From contig NC_058165.1 of assembly GCF_020080835.1 (NCBI RefSeq), positions 13,389,961 through 13,453,960 of the forward strand: 64,000 bases of DNA, read 5' to 3'. Made by a program: the position numbers and the translations under genes. The notes below the pieces were generated by a model. That model worked only from the letters and a program-made list of their open reading frames with translations. It made no database searches and was not told where the DNA came from. The DNA comes from Cotesia glomerata. Its lineage: Eukaryota > Arthropoda > Insecta > Hymenoptera > Braconidae. Positions 32,875 through 44,558 of the stretch are shown one piece after another (positions within the stretch are counted from its first letter, which is position 1; each line of letters begins with the position of its first letter).

Positions 32875-33448
32875 CACACCTCTTATAACTTCTGAACGGC
32901 TGGACCGATTTGATCGCAGTTGGTGTCATTCGAAAGTTTTTCGCCAAACTTAGATTTCTTGTAAGTTGAAACCGATTCGGACCAGTAGATTTCGAGGAAT
33001 TGCAAAAAAAGTGAAAAACAAAGTGGTTTTTTTTTTTATTTTCTTTGAATATCTCCGAATTGGCTGAACCGATCAATCTCAAAAACTTATCAGCTCTTAA
33101 CCTTAAAAACCCGCATCGATCGAAAACATCAGAATCGGTTGATGCGTTCGTGAGATATCGTTGTCGAAAAAAATTGAAAAAAGTGTTTTTTTTTTGTTGA
33201 AAATTATTTATAGATCTCAAAAAACTACATCAATTGCCGCTAACCGCGTGCAAATCGGTTTATTCATTCGAAAGTTCTAGCATTCTGAAAATAAAAAAAT
33301 CGCATTTTATCGAACTTTAATGAGATTTTTGAGCTCGAGGAGCTCAAAAACTTCATAAATGCAATTTTAAGCGCTTAGGTACGAAATGAGCGGGAAGTTG
33401 CAGGGATGGCCTTCAGGGTCAACCGTTTTCCTAATTTTTTTTTGTGCG
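32632..33448 (-). repeat. Repeat H6, full copy
   Basis: Reverse orientation: starts 'aacttcccactaagaaaatc', GT tract 32790-32871, internal units, a GAGCTC hairpin at ~33330, and ends 'ggccttcagggtcaaccgttttcc'. Inserted in the loop region of palindrome C. Confidence 0.8.
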
Positions 33449-33840
33449 ATGGGTACTTTATAAATCATAATATTTTTTTCATTTCCAAACCATAGTTTTG
33501 AAGTCAAAATTGAAAATATTGTAAAATTGCCAATAATCTATTTAAGATTAAACTTTAACATTAATTAACTTTGAGCCGAGTGGAATAAGCGAAAAATCAT
33601 AAGAAACCTTTTTTGCAGATCGTTTAATTCCTTACTACAATAAGTATCAATATTGGCGATCTATAGACTAGATACTGAGTAATAAAATTTTATATACAAA
33701 AGAGTTTTTGTGCTCTTATTTAGATAGAAAATAAAAAATTGGTAATATACGCCTCTTAGTATTAATATTGAAGTTCAAATTTTTACAGAATTTTTTTTTC
33801 CTCATCTCAAACAATATTTTCACTATAACTGAAGAAAAAA

Positions 33841-35908
33841 TAATTAGAAAATCGGTAAACCCTGAAGACCATCCATGCAACTTCCCGCTTTCATACCTAG
33901 GTGTTTATAATTTGTAACGTGGCTGTTCTCGACTGTTCGTAAAGTGAAATAAATTTTTATTATAAAATAAAAATTATCTAAATTTTAATTTGATAATTAA
34001 TTACAAACTGGGCCGAAAAGACACGCTCGTTACACCCGGAGTGTAACCAACTCGAAGCCGTAGCTTATAAGAGTCGATGCTGCTCCAGATGCCTGTAGCT
34101 TTAGATTTTACGGCAGACCAAGCCGATAGCTTTCAAAGCTACAAATAGCTAAATTAATTTAATTCGCGTTAGGAATATGGTCTAGGGCAATTCGTAGGTG
34201 GCGATACTCGTTGAAAGATAGATTCAGCTCTGACACAAAACCAATCATTGCCGCGTACGGCTCCGCTGATCGCTCAGTATGGAAAAATAGAGCTGAATGG
34301 TCGTCAAGTACAAATATTGAAAAATACAGCTCAAAGTAAGTTCAATACCGCGTCCAATTCTTACCAATATACCACCTGACTTACAACAGGTACTACTACC
34401 ACTTCGGTGTGCTTTAACGTTGTCCAGCGGTGGTAGATTCCTCGTGGCTGTAGCTGGGCCGGTTACTGGGTTAGGAACAGACGAATAATCGAGGTGACCG
34501 ACAGGCCAAGATCTTTCTCGAACAATGAAACGACGCTTTCCTGAACAAAATGGCCGACTACTCGAGACCTCTTGAGTGCACGACATGCTAAGCAAATTTA
34601 TCTTGTACATGCGTCGTATTATTTAATTAATGTATGACATACTCCTTGTTAACTGATAATCGGAGTCGTATCGTACCAAGGTAGTTTAAAATGCCGTTAT
34701 TGTTTAATAAACGGTGTAAATTAATAAAATACCGAACATTGCGTTGTAACACGGTCAAAATAATTATTTATATTTTAACAAATATATCAATTACAGAAGT
34801 ATACATTATGAAGGTTGAACAAAGACTGAATGCACGCGGCTTCCGCGTACATTAATTAGAATTAAGAAGTGGGAAGACGTCTAACTCCACTCTCAAACGA
34901 TTTTTGTACATTTAGCGATTATCGCCTAATTTCTAATCAGATTTTACATGTAATCTGCTGATGATATTTGCATCAGGTGGTAAATTGGTGTTTGCCTAAT
35001 GTGAGCCAACTGGCCACGTTGCAAATTGCAAAAATGATGATTTTGAGCTCTCCAAGCTTAAAAATACAATTGTGTTATTTTAAGCTCTCTGAGCTTCAAG
35101 AGTTAGCTTTTCTATCGTTTTGAGCTCTTCAAGCTTGAAAGTCTGATAAAAGTTTGATAAAACACTATTTTTCTTAATCATCATAATTATTCTGTAAGTC
35201 TAATTTGATCAAACCAAGAATTTCGAGTAATTCCGAAAAAACAATTTTTTTGGTTTTCTTTCGTCAACGATCTCACGGAAAAATGAACCGATTTTGACCG
35301 GTTCAGTGTCAATCGACAGAGTTTTTTAATATTAAGAGCTGATTAGTTTTTTACATCGATCAATAGAGCCGTTTGAAAGTTATTCCAAAAAATGTCGGAG
35401 TTATGTTAAAAAAATACTTGCTTCCAAATATTTCGTCGTAGATATCTCTCGAACCAATCAACCGATTTCCACGTTCTTTGCACTGATCGACGCGGTTTTC
35501 CAAGCTCTTAAAATGATTCTGTCTCATCAAACACGATCCAAAAAGAAATGTCGAAGTTATGTCAAAAAAACATTTCGGTTTTCTTTCGTTGACGCTATCT
35601 CCCAAACGAATCAACCGATTTTGACCGGATTAGCGGCGCTCGACGTTTTTTTTCAAGGTTAAGGGCCGATTAGTTTTTAGAGTTGATCGATAAAGCCGTT
35701 AAAAAGTTATTCCAAAAAAACCACTTCAAAAAAAAATTTTTTTCTTAGTTTTTTTAAGATTTTTTAAAATTTCTCAAAATCTGTCCGTCCGAATCAGTTC
35801 AAATTCACAGGAAATCTAAGTTTGAGAGAACTCTTTAAAACGCCGTTTGGTCGGTTCCGATCGGTTCAGTCGTTCAAAAGTTATATGCAAGACACACACA
35901 CACACACA

Positions 35909-35976
<68 letters not shown>

Positions 35977-36130
35977 AACGTACGGACATCATCGTAAAAA
36001 TAGTCAGGGAAGCTTCTTATGGCTTCAAAACGTCGAGATCTATTGAAACTTCGATTTTTGCAAAACGGGGTGAAAACAATAACTTCCCGATTTTCCGAAA
36101 ATCTTCGATTTTCTAAGCGGGAAGTTAAAA
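33841..36130 (+). repeat. Repeat H7, long copy split by a solo LTR
   Basis: Left end 33841-33912, interrupted by an LTR (33913-35023), continuing 35024-36130 with GAGCTC hairpins at ~35045-35140, at least four internal ~170-200-bp units around 'ccgattttgaccgg' or 'ccgatttccacg', CA tract 35890-35971 and right end 'ctaagcgggaagttaaaaa'. It has more internal units than H1, H3 or H4. Confidence 0.8.
33913..35023 (+). mobile_element. Solo LTR Z (1111 bp)
   Basis: Begins TGTAACGTGGC and ends GCCACGTTGCA (inverted ends), with a 4-bp target duplication AATT at 33909-33912 and 35024-35027. The interrupted H7 sequence joins cleanly across it. AATAAA-type signals occur near 33947. No internal coding region, consistent with LTR-LTR recombination of a Ty3/gypsy-like element. 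No second copy in the window. Confidence 0.8.
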
Positions 36131-36307
36131 ATAGTTATTTTTTTGACCCACCTTAATGTATATGGGGCATTCCATGCTAAATCACCGAAGTTTGACCTGA
36201 TCCCCTTCGATTTCGCTGAAACTTTTTTATCATTTTCTATCCTACTAAAGACATTTTTCTGAATTTTTTACCCAACCAAAAAGAAGTTACGAATTTTTGA
36301 AAAAAAC

Positions 36308-36495
36308 CGCTCTTTTTAACTTCCCGCTAAGAAAATTGAAAATTTTCAAAAATCGGGAAGTAATTGTTTTCACTCCGTTTTGCAAAAATCGAGTTTTCAT
36401 CAGATCTCAACGTTTGAAGGTCACAGGAAGCTTTTCTGACTATCCCCGCGAGGTTGTCAATGTCTGTATGTATGTATGTGTGTGTGTGCGTGTGC

Positions 36496-36553
<58 letters not shown>

Positions 36554-37493
36554 GTATGTGTGTGTGTAAGTATGTGAATCGCTTATAACTTTTGAACGAT
36601 TGAACCGATCGGAATCTACCAAACGGCGTTCTAAAAAGTTTTTTTAAACTTAGATTTCTTATGTTTGAGAAATCTCAAAAAAAATAAAAAAAAAATTTGT
36701 TTTGAAAGTGATTTTTTTCGAATAACTTTTAAACGGCTACATCGATCAATTCTAAAAACTAATCCGCTCTTGAGCTTGAAAAACCACGTCAATCACCGCT
36801 AATCCGGTCAAAATTGGTTGATTCGTTTGAGAGATAGCGTGAACGAAATAAAACCGAAAGAAACCGAAAAAAGTGTTTTTTTTCACATAACTTTGATATT
36901 TCTTCTCGGATCGTTTTTAGTGAAATAAAATAATTTTCAGAACTTAAAAAACCGCGTCGATCGCCGCCATGAACCTAGAAATCAGTCTATTGGTTCGAGA
37001 GATATCCTCGACGAAATATTTGGAAACAAGGATTTCTTCAACATAACTCCGAGATTTTTTAGAATAACTTTCAAACGGCTTTACCGATCGATTTTACAAT
37101 CTGATTAGCTCTTAACATTGAAAAACCACGTCGATCGCCACCAGTCCGGTCAAAACCGGTTCATTATATCGTGAGTTATCGTTGACGAAAGAAAACCGAA
37201 AAAAGTGTTTTTACAGAATTACTCCAAAATTTCTGGTTCGATTAAACTAAACTTACAGATTCTTCATGGGGCTTGAAAAATTGCGTAAAATGCTGCCAAC
37301 CGCGTAAAAATCGATTAATTTATTCAAAAGTAATTGCAGTTTGAAAATTTGCAAAATTGTGTTGCATCAAACTTCTATCAGACTTTTGAGCTCGAAGAGC
37401 TCAAAAACGTCATGAGTGCAATTTTAAACGCCTAGATATGGAATTAGCGGGAAGTTGCAGGGATGGCCTTCAAGGTCAACAGTTTTTCTAATT
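36308..37493 (-). repeat. Repeat H8, long copy
   Basis: Starts 'ttaacttcccgctaagaaaa', GT tract 36478-36550, several internal units, GAGCTC hairpin at ~37388-37404, and ends 'ggccttcaaggtcaacagtt'. Abutted tail-to-head by H9. Confidence 0.8.
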
Positions 37494-37651
37494 TTTAATT
37501 TCCCGATAAGAAAATTGAAAATTTTTAAAAATCGGGAAGTTATTGTTTTTACGCCGTTTTTAGAAAATCGAATTTTTATCAAATCTCGACGTTTTGAGGT
37601 CCAAGGAAGCTTCCCTGAGTATTCCCGCGATAGTGCCCGTGCGGCTGTATG

Positions 37652-37682
<31 letters not shown>

Positions 37683-38385
37683 ATGTGTGTGCGTATGTAT
37701 GTAAACCTCTTATAACTTTTGAACGGCTCGGCTGATCGGATTGAAATAGGTAGCGATCCAAAGAGTATCATTACCATTAAATTTCGTTAAAATTTGAATC
37801 GATTTGGTTCACTAGATTTTGAGGAATCTCAAAAAGAAAATTTTTAAAAAATAATTTTCTTAGAATAACTCCTAAACAGCTCTACCAATCAATTTCAAGA
37901 TATAATAACTATTAAAGCTCAAAAAATCACGTCGATCGCGATGAAAAACGTAAAAATTGGTTGATTGGTTCGTGAGTTATCGTTGTCAAAAGAATTCGGA
38001 AAAAGTGAATTTTTCAAATTTCTCTAAGATTTTCGATTCGATCAATTTGTGTTGTAAAGAATATCATAGATTATGAGAAAGTGTGTAGAATACTGCCAAC
38101 CGCATGAAAATCGATTAATTCATTTAGAAATTATTGCAGTTTGAAAATTTAAAAAATACTGTTTTATTAAACTTCTATCAGCCTTTTGAGCTCGAAGAGC
38201 TCAAAAGCATACAAAAGCTATTTATTTGAGCTCGGAGAGCTCAAAATAACACACAAATCGAATTTTGAGCTCAAAGAGCTCAGAAACGTCATAAGTCTAA
38301 TTTCAAGCGTTTAGGTATGGAATTGGCGGGAAGTTGCAGGGATGGCCTTTAGAATCAACTGTTTTTCAGATTTTTTTTCTAAATT
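37494..38385 (-). repeat. Repeat H9
   Basis: Starts 'ttaatttcccgataagaaaa', GT tract 37650-37695, three successive GAGCTC hairpins at ~38185-38285 (each TTTGAGCTC..GAGCTCAAA), and ends 'ggcctttagaatcaactg'. Together with H8 it forms a tandem pair inside the left inverted repeat of DT-B. Confidence 0.8.
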
Positions 38386-38439
38386 TTTGTTTTTAAATGT
38401 AGATTTTAGAAAAAAATACAAAAAATTTTTCGTAAGTCA

Positions 38440-38710
38440 CACTGATAGAAGGATTTGTTTATAGTTAAAAATATTTGTTAATATTTAACAAATCATTTAT
38501 AAGAGATCACTTTTCAGTCCTTAACAAGAATTCCTTAATATTTAAAGAGATTTATTAATATTTAATTAATCAAATTCAGATTTAGTAAATACAAACAAAT
38601 CATTTTAAATATTAAAAAATATTTGTCTAATACTCAAAAGTGGTCTGTAATGAATGATTTGTTAACTATCAACAAATATTTTTTAATACAAATAAATCCT
38701 TCTATTAGTG
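38440..38710 (+). mobile_element. MITE P-2
   Basis: 271 bp with ends CACTGATAGAAGGATTTGT and, inverted, CACTAATAGAAGGATTTAT. It sits in the DT-B left arm; the right arm (~54060-54090) reads straight through, proving an insertion. The duplication is at most a CA dinucleotide. Confidence 0.75.
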
Positions 38711-39064
38711 CACGATATATGAAATATTTCAGTTTTTTCAATAAAACCGTAATTTTTTCGAACTCTGACCCCTTCGATTCTCAATTTTTTTGTCTCAAAA
38801 AAAACTTGACAGTACTAAGACAGTTTTTAACCCTGCTAGTCCTATTTTGTGCCGACTTTTTATTCTATTTTTTTTTTTCGATTGAAAATAAAAAAATATC
38901 TAAATGTGGCTTATTTTTTTTGACTTTGTGCTGAAGTTTTTTTGGATTGTTTTTAAAAGCTTAGAAGTTGAATAAAATTGGATAAAAATAACTATAAAGT
39001 GTATTAGGGGCAAGGATTAAATTTGTTGTTAAATTATTGATTTTACATCGTTAAAAATCTCAAT

Positions 39065-42000
39065 GGGTCATTCCACCAAATAAGAACATTTTTACGGGGC
39101 GACCCTCGCGGATTATGTTTAAAATTCATGGAGGTTTTCTCTATCATGAGACAAAAATTCCCTGAGAGTTTTAGCTCTTAATACGCAGCGGTCTTGAAGT
39201 TATGATTTTTTGAAATTTTGGAAAAAATTTTTTTTCAACTTTTTCGTCAATTTTTCTGATATGAAAAACATTTTTAAACAAAATCGACAAACATTGTATT
39301 TTGTAGGAAAAATTCTCAGCTTTTAAATGAAAATATTAATTTTTTTATAAACTCATCAGAAGAGCCTTAAAAATCGAATTAAAGTGGAAAAATTGATTTT
39401 TTTCGGTGTGCAGCCGAAAATTCTTCAAATTTGAATTTTTTTTCTGAAAGCTGAGAGTTTTTTACACAAAATATAGCGTTTTGCCGATATGCATATTTTT
39501 TGTTTCGTCACAATTAAATTAAACGCAAATTCATTATAATTAAAATACTTTTATTTTTGAACTTTTTTGAGATGTGGACACAGTTTTAATGAAAGCATAT
39601 CCAATTTTATCTTTTAAAGGCACAAAAGTGTGTAATGACTGTGTACCTTTCACTGTTTTCGATTGAGAATATCGTACGTCTAACACATTTTTTTTTATTA
39701 AATAATCGTCATTAGCTATAAAAGTAAAGCCAACGCTTGTAAAATTTTTCGTTCCCCAGGAAAAAAAATCTTGTGGTTTCAGTATATGCTCTTTATTGTT
39801 CATTTGTAATGAAGCTCTAGCAGCATATCGTTTTAATGAACCCGCAAGACCATTGCATGGTCCTTTGCCATGGGCAGTTGCAAAAAAATGCCACTCAGCG
39901 TTGATTTCGAAGTCAGCATAATGATAACATAAGTTTGTAAATGCTTTCTTGTTTTTGAATTGTTGTGGAGCTCCATCAGAGAAGTAAATAATCGTATTGA
40001 TGACAGCAAACTTCTTTTTAAGAAAGGCAATCAATTACTCTTGAAATAAATAAATTAAAACTGTGTCGTGCTTAAGACAATCTGAAATACCAACAAAGCT
40101 CAAATGCTTAATAGTATCATTTTCGTTATAATAAATCACCATTGGAAATATAGTAGCTTGATCATTATTCCAATGAAAGCCTTGAGCTGCTTCCTGCACA
40201 ACGAATGCATAATTTTCGGCAAAGTCAAATACTACGGCGAATTCCCCGCTCTTTAAATTTAGTTTTGTATCAGAAAAAAATAGACTTTATGTTTTCGCAA
40301 TAAAATCATGTTTCAAAAGCTTATCAAGTTGCGTCACTCAAGTCTCGATGAAGTCTTCGGAATCTGAAGTAACATTCACAATAGTAAAACGGTCTGTTGA
40401 TGTCCATATTTTATATTGGATTTCATTAACATCATATTCATTAAACGACACACGGAAATAATCAGCGATTTCTTCATTATTTGGACAACTATTGCACATT
40501 CTTGAAAAGTACGATTCTTTTGGATTGTTACAAACTAATTTATTTAATAAATTTTTGTAAATTGGCTGAGATTCTACAACCCAATCGGTGTTTTTCGCAA
40601 ATTTTGGAAAATTACATCCTAAATGGAATAAATGTAATAAGATTAATAACTAGTTTTAGTACAATTATGAAGAATGTCAAATACACAAGTACCTTCTCAC
40701 ATCAATTTTACATTTTGATGAATAGTACAAACACATACGACATGTGTAGTTCGATTTCCATCACAATCCTTCACCGATTTAAAATCTTTCATGCCCGCTA
40801 ATTGTTTTGAGTTTTCTTCGCTTTCATAAAAATCAATGACAAGTTTTTTTACATCTAACTTAAGCAGCTGATTGCCTGGAACTTTTGTGGGATTCAAAGT
40901 ATTAGTAGTCATTTCACCAGAGTCTAAATCAACATTCTCAGATTCACTGATATCATTTTTAAGATTCAGTACCATTTTTCGAGAACAGTTAAATTCAGAT
41001 GCTATACGATTGAATTCCCAACTGTCGGGTAAAATTGAAAGCAGCTTCTTTTTTATTGATCTGTAAAGCAAACGATCGATCGTATTAATATAAAAAAATG
41101 AACAATAATATAAAACACGAAATTGAAAAATAACACTTTCAGCGTTATATAATTTCTTCACTTTAGCTATCATGGAACAATGATCTTGATTAATCTTTCT
41201 GTAGGTAGATTCAGGTACTATTCCAAATTGTGATTGGAACTTATTCTCTAGGGCAGCATAGCTCTCATCAAGTTTTTTTACTCCATAATTTTTTTCAGAA
41301 TATAACCTTAAATTAAACGCATAGAAAAATAATTAAGTAAGTTTTCACTCAGTAAATGAAAAACTTAATCAATAGAAAATTTTTACTTGTCTTTTTCAAT
41401 AAGAGGAATTTTCAAAAATCGCTCTAAAGAATGATCATTGTAATCATATAGATTGTCGCTGAAATTACTGACAGTTCGAGATAAACTGCTTCCTTGAGTA
41501 CAAATTTCAGCTGATATATTCAGACTTTCAACACTAATTTGACTTGAAATAATTTCCTCTTCCTCTGATGCCGGCGGAATATATGCTTTGATACGGAATC
41601 GACAACGCACACATAACATTGAATCGTCATCTAAGTCAGGAAATTTCCAACGATCTTCGTCGGGAAATTTTCTTAAATCTTTAACTCCTTTTTTATCTAA
41701 AAGTTTTGTTTAATTAGATGTCAAAAGTCAATATTAAACACAAGGCCATTAATTTAATTGGTTCTACGTAGAGGTTATACATAAGAGGTCAAGTGCACTG
41801 TATTAGTTACTCACGTGACTCATTGAATGGATGACAACAATTTACTGACCGTATACGTTTACTCATTGGTGATGAAATATCAAAGTAACGCAATAATTAT
41901 TACTTAAAAACTTGAGCAATTATATTTTTGTTAAGAACAAACGATCCGAAAAGAAATCGCTCAAGAAAGAATCACAAAATGAAAGTAAATAGAGGGAGTT

Positions 42001-42501
42001 GTGAGCGCCATCTGCATGATAAGTAACGAAGTATAGACTCATTTAATTTAATTGTGACGAAACAAAAAATATGCACATCGGCAAAACGCTATATTTTGTG
42101 TAAAAAACTCTCAGCTTTCAGAAGAAAAATTCAAATTTGAAGAATTTTCGGCTGCACACCGAAAAAAATCAATTTTTCCACTTTAATTCGATTTTTAAGG
42201 GTCTTCTGATGAGTTGATGAAAAAATAAATATCTTCATTCAAAAGCTGAGAATTTTTCCTACAAAATACAATGTTTGTCGATTTTGTTTAAAAATGTTTT
42301 TCATATCAGAAAAATTGACGAAAAAGTTGAAAAAAAATTTTTTTCAAAAATTTCAAAAAATCATAACTTCAAGACCGCTGCGTATTAAGAGCTTAAACTC
42401 TCAGGGAATTTTTGTCTTATGATAGAGAACATCTCCATAAATTTTAAACATAATCCGCGAGGGTCGCCCCGTAAAAATGTTCTTATTTGGTGGAATGACC
42501 C
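39065..42501 (-). mobile_element. DT-A, complete 3.4-kb DDE-type transposon with ~460-bp inverted repeats
   Basis: Perfect-type ends GGGTCATTCCACCAAATAAG on both sides. Inverted repeats cover 39065-39525 and 42045-42501 with few mismatches. 4-bp duplication CAAT at 39061-39064 and 42502-42505. Encodes one transposase on the minus strand with short introns, now broken by stops. It inserted between the left inverted repeat of DT-B and the DT-B transposase. Confidence 0.9.
39540..41700 (-). pseudogene. DT-A transposase, multi-exon, several nonsense codons
   Basis: Order from the N-terminus: a Cys-containing segment MLCVRCRFRIKAY (~41600), an exon ending near 41385 at a GT donor; YSEKNYGVKKLDESYA (~41300-41170); an apparent ~80-bp intron ending TTTACAG (~41060); SILPDSWEFNRIASEFNCSR (helix-turn-helix-like); HVVCVCTIHQNVKL; an intron ending TTTAG near 40622; then CNFPKFAKN, the catalytic-type blocks VVFDFAENYAF, GFHWNNDQAT, SDCLKHD, IIYFSDGAPQQFKN and EWHFFATAHGKGPCNG. 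Internal stops occur near 40342 (TGA), ~40288 and ~40035. The family is widespread in insects and cnidarians as a DDE transposase; the acidic residues of DFAEN and SDGA are likely catalytic. Not functional as it stands. Confidence 0.75.
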
Positions 42502-42539
42502 CAATATTTTAATTATTTTTCTCGGTTTAGCGATTGTTT

Positions 42540-43058
42540 TCTTGAATTCTTAACCGTACAATGTTGTGTCGATTTATCCGACGAAGAAAAAGATTTAACT
42601 TTTACCACAGAATTTAATAATGGTATAATTTGATGAATTTTTTGTGTCGCAGGTATTGGTTAGGCACAATTGAAGCGTCCCTCTAATTTCTCTTTCAGTA
42701 ATTTATGCTCTTCAGTGTTCAAAAACCTAACCTTCATTCTCATCGACTTTCCATCGTTAATACTTAAAATTCAGTCGAACAGATACTAGCATTCACCAGC
42801 TTACTAGTGTTCAAGTTCGATGGTTGCCCATCGACCTAACAATCCGAAGACAAATTGTCTCAAATTGTTAGTGAAGATGAAAATTGCCATCCACTTTAAT
42901 TAGATTTATACTAGCATAAAAATGACTAAAAAGGTGATAACAGGTTAGAATAATCCTAACATTAATATTTGGTAAGTTCTTTGAAGCCCACTCAAAAAAT
43001 TGTAATCATGTTAAGATTTGTAAATGAGGTGACAATTGTAGACTACCACGTGCGGCCA
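42540..43058 (-). pseudogene. DT-B transposase, C-terminal part
   Basis: Reads LAARGSLQLSPH, FFEWASKNLPNINV, then KLKEKLEGRF and PATQKIHQIIP, matching the order of the DT-A C-terminus (AARASLQ, FFSWGTKN, GTQSLH). Many stops. Cut from the preceding part by a hAT-like MITE. Confidence 0.6.
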
Positions 43059-43709
43059 ATTTCGTGATGTGAAGCAAAGCATGTGCTCGTCAAATGCTCG
43101 TCAATTGCTCGTCATTTGACGTCGATTGACCAACTGAAAGAAATGCCAGTCATTTTTTGAATTAAATGGCGATTTAATTTAAAAGCTAAATTAAAAAAAT
43201 TTCAAAACTTGACCAAAAAATGAACGAAAAATTTTTGACGGTCATTGTCCATCTAAGTAGCTCAGCAAGCCAGATTTGTTTACTACCGTCATAATTTTTA
43301 GATAAGTTTCGTCTTTGTATCAATAGATATAGTGATTGTTTTTAACAAATAGTCTGTAGAATCAATTTCAGCAAACAAATTTCACCGGATTTTCAAGTCT
43401 AAAAAATTGACCAAAAAATGACCGAAAAATTTTTGACGGTCATTTTCCATCTAAGTAGTTAAGCAAGCCAAATTTGTTTATACCGTCAGAATTTTCAGAC
43501 AAATTTTGTTTTAAATATTCAAAATATTGAGGTTCCATATGGAATAGATTGGTTTGATTTTTTTTTTTTGAGAGGAATTTTAGTAAAAAAAAAAAAAAAA
43601 TACTTATGAATTTTTGTGACTGACCAAAAAAAAATGACGTCAATTGACGAGCATTTGTTCTTGACCAAAGTTGAAAATGACCGATATTTCGCATCACTAG
43701 GCCATTTGT
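43055..43709 (+). mobile_element. hAT-like MITE inside the DT-B transposase
   Basis: Ends TCGTGATGTGAAGC and, inverted, TAGTGATGCGAAAT. Near-perfect 8-bp duplication GGCCAATT / GGCCATTT on the two sides. The DT-B protein reads through once it is removed. Contains two ~186-bp units with 'ttgaccaaaaaatgaacgaa' and 'ttttgacggtcatt', and CTCGTCAA repeats near both ends. No coding sequence. Confidence 0.7.
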
Positions 43710-43992
43710 TTCAAAGTACCACCCATCACATGGTCCTTTACCGTGTGCCGTAGCGAAAAAATGCCACTCAACTGTTATTCCGAATTCTTCATTTTAATGA
43801 GATAAATTAAGAAAATGTTTATAATTTTTGATTGTTGTGGCGTGCCATATAGGAGGGAAAAATTTTACGAACTCCAGATGACAAGGTTTAATGGAATCGA
43901 TAATGATACCAGAGTAGAGATGACTAGCAATTGCATCATGATTTAAGCAATCAGAAATGATTGTCATACTCCGATGAGAAAGTTCATCATTT
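43710..43992 (-). pseudogene. DT-B transposase, catalytic-core fragment
   Basis: Reads SMTIISDCLNHDAIASHLYS and a degraded HGKGPCDG block, corresponding to SDCLKHD...HGKGPCNG of DT-A, with stops. Truncated on the right by H10 at 43993. Confidence 0.65.
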
Positions 43993-44306
<314 letters not shown>

Positions 44307-44558
44307 TTTTTTTTTTTACTTTCAGATGGGGGAATCCTTTTTGCGGATTCCAGGCATAGCTGTTTCGCCTGGATATGTGAAGACTCGACGCTGCGTCATA
44401 CTAAAACTCGACGCTAACGCCCCTACTGACTAAACCCTAAACCCCTTTTCTGCTTTCCTTTAATCCCTCACGGGAACCACCGTCAGCCATTACTTCGTGA
44501 GGGGAGGAACTAGCTACTGCTCTTCCTTCTAGTAACTAAGGTGTTAACTACCTTCCTT

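Larger units (their letters stand above)
21193..33840. mobile_element. Palindromic element C, heavily split by insertions
   Basis: Left-arm segments 21193-21240, 27370-27478, 30218-30410 and 32378-32440 together match the reverse complement of one right arm, 33455-33840. Shared text includes 'gtgaaaatattgtttgagatgagg', 'taagaggcgt', 'ttattccactcggctcaaag' and 'aaactatggttt'. Arms are ~400 bp with a short loop, so the native element was probably ~1 kb. Insertions in order: H5 with R-2, N-2, F with M, and H6. Ends and target duplication are not resolved; coding capacity is absent. Confidence 0.75.

Noticed and set aside
21193..33840. CRISPR-like or satellite interpretation of the many regularly spaced repeats
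   Set aside because: Repeats are TE-derived or minisatellites without unique spacers of constant length, and the genome is eukaryotic.
34245..34610. 121-codon minus-strand ORF
   Set aside because: Lies wholly within solo LTR Z and has no recognisable domain; LTR sequence is not expected to code.
38440..38710. Tc1/mariner assignment of MITE P on the basis of a TA duplication
   Set aside because: Neither P-1 nor P-2 has a clear TA on both sides, so class is left open.
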